A DNA stretch of 57,339 bases from Methanobrevibacter sp. (GTDB taxonomy: Archaea; Methanobacteriota; Methanobacteria; Methanobacteriales; Methanobacteriaceae), in NCBI RefSeq assembly GCF_017431965.1, contig NZ_JAFRKB010000068.1, positions 1 to 57,339 of the forward strand, read 5' to 3'. Under the pieces are notes generated by a model that was not told where the DNA came from, made no database searches, and saw only the letters and a program-made list of their open reading frames with translations. The position numbers were made by a program, and so were the translations under genes. This document shows, one piece after another, positions 56,314 through 57,339 of this stretch; position 1 is the first letter of the stretch, and each line of letters opens with the position of its first letter.

Positions 56314-57338
56314 AATATCACTTTAACTGAAATTAATAATAATATAACTGTTATAGTAAATAATATAATTGTCCATTTTGATAATCTTACTGCTTTTTCA
56401 ATGTCTTCGATTTCAATATCCTTGTTTTCATCACCCAAAATGTAGGTGTCCTTTTTTACCAGTTGAATATTGAGCGCTCCTGCAGCTGATGCCATTGTAT
56501 AACCTGAATTTGGACTTGGACATTTCCTTGCATCTCTTCTCATTATATAAAAACTGTTTTTTCCATCTAATTTGAGCAAGTATGCAGATATTACAACATA
56601 TAATCCGGCAATTCTTGATGGAATATAATTCAGCACATCATCCATTTTTGCAGGTAAAAACCCAATGTGAATTAATTCATCATTTTTATAGCCGACCATA
56701 GCATCAAGTGTATTGAACATTCTGTATATCATCGCAATCAGCAGCAAAAAATACAGCTGATAATCAAATGGGTAAAATAATATCACTATCGCAAAAAGGA
56801 AATAATAAAAAATTGGTGCAATATAGGAATCAGTGATGTTTTCAGTCAGGCTTTCTATTGTAGCTGAAACGATGAAACCTTCTGTTAGTTCTTCTGTGCT
56901 TCTGCTTACCAAATATGAAACTGATTGACGCGCTTTATCTAAACTTTCTTTCAAATCATTTTCAACACTAATTGCCGTATCTAAAAGCATCTTAATAGAA
57001 AACGAAGATGATAACAATATTGTGAATATAATAAACAATAAAACAATATTGAAATTAGAAATATAAAATATTTTAAACAAAATCAGACTTACACAAACTG
57101 TTGTGCATAAAACCAGAAGAAAACCGGACCATCTATTTCTAATGCCAATAAACATTTTTTTAAAGAAACTTATTATTGATCCGATTATTACAACAGGATG
57201 GATTTTCCCTGGAAGCTCCCCAAAAATAACATCTATTGCAATTGAAAATAACAATGCAAATATAATAAAATTAAACAAATTTATATCTCCTGTCTGTGTG
57301 AAAATAAATTCGTTAATAATGTTATTATATTCAATCAT
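56310..57338 (-). CDS. cbiB: Adenosylcobinamide-phosphate synthase
   Basis: The membrane protein attaches aminopropanol phosphate to adenosylcobyric acid. Its 342 aa have several hydrophobic spans and the family regions IDVIFGELPGKIHPVVIIGS near 35-54, RQSVSYLVSRSTEELTE near 137-153, ATIESLTENITDSYIAPIFY near 159-178, and PSRIAGLYVVISAY near 238-252. The typical end reads ARKCPSPNSGYTMASAAGAL near 269-288. The frame starts at the window edge with an ATG at 57338; a longer start outside the window cannot be excluded. It precedes CbiG and overlaps it by 4 bases. Confidence 0.95.
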   Translation of the reverse strand: MIEYNNIINEFIFTQTGDINLFNFIIFALLFSIAIDVIFGELPGKIHPVVIIGSIISFFKKMFIGIRNRWSGFLLVLCTTVCVSLILFKIFYISNFNIVLLFIIFTILLSSSFSIKMLLDTAISVENDLKESLDKARQSVSYLVSRSTEELTEGFIVSATIESLTENITDSYIAPIFYYFLFAIVILFYPFDYQLYFLLLIAMIYRMFNTLDAMVGYKNDELIHIGFLPAKMDDVLNYIPSRIAGLYVVISAYLLKLDGKNSFYIMRRDARKCPSPNSGYTMASAAGALNIQLVKKDTYILGDENKDIEIEDIEKAVRLSKWTIILFTITVILLLISVKVIL

Positions 57339-57339
57339 A

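Noticed and set aside
1..57339. Search for tRNA, rRNA, CRISPR, insertion sequences and prophage
   Set aside because: No convincing cloverleaf, repeat-spacer array, transposase, integrase or terminal repeats were seen by eye; a covariance-model scan would be needed to exclude small RNAs.

Overview
The window is AT-rich archaeal chromosome from a methanogen of the order Methanobacteriales, most likely Methanobrevibacter or a close relative. The main markers are HdrA of heterodisulfide reductase, a methanogenesis marker 11 protein, two CbiX/CfbA-type chelatases, a DP1 subunit of DNA polymerase D, a very long multi-OB RPA, RadA, an archaeal UbiD-type decarboxylase, and TATA-box promoters with GGTGAT-type ribosome binding sites. 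I see no tRNA or rRNA gene, CRISPR array, insertion sequence or prophage. The genus is an inference from gene content and composition.

Layout. 1-12.6 kb (mostly minus): MoeA (cut by the window edge), PurL, IleS, a bacterial-type MetK, a short plus-strand block (36-40 aa peptide, DsbA-like protein, DUF192), a flavoprotein/ferredoxin next to GlyA, and an MFS exporter. 12.7-18.7 kb (minus): HdrA, RadA and RPA, with a 409-base spacer carrying an operator-like array in front of hdrA. 18.9-29 kb (minus): a surface-polymer region. A lipid-linked sugar transferase, three GT2 enzymes, a TagF-like polyol-phosphate transferase and two tandem half-size membrane proteins form one run. The dTDP-L-rhamnose genes (rmlD, rmlA, rmlC, rmlB) form a second. 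29.1-31.5 kb: a divergent UDP-ManNAc dehydrogenase and a DUF2264-like protein. 31.6-35.9 kb (plus): LeuC, LeuD, LeuB, a 37-aa membrane peptide, RibH and marker 11. 35.9-43 kb: a membrane glycosyltransferase with an outer domain, Tex, a tandem PurE, UbiD and a small secreted protein. 43-57.3 kb: an AmrS-like radical SAM enzyme, ThiL, two His-rich CbiX proteins, a DUF35 protein, a pair of pilin-like proteins, an MgtE-like transporter with a PhoU/TrkA-C partner, CbiH, DP1, FucA, an RHH regulator, UPF0147, CbiG and CbiB.

The most striking finding is at 27466-28162. Inside the rhamnose operon, between rmlD and rmlA, lies an intact secreted barnase-family ribonuclease with all catalytic residues. 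It is followed after one base by a barstar-family inhibitor. The ribonuclease start overlaps the rmlD stop, so the RNase/immunity pair is wired into a cell-surface sugar operon of an archaeon. The ribonuclease carries the same signal peptide plus SAG(F/L)FDFL module as another exported protein in this window, which suggests domestication by the host.

Other points of interest are operator-like dyads at the predicted start sites of hdrA and the MFS exporter, palindromes in two divergent promoters, several probable leaderless genes, and short genes easily missed (8237, 34363, 54682). Cobalamin/F430 functions are spread over four loci from 45 to 57 kb. Surface-glycan functions occupy about a quarter of the window.
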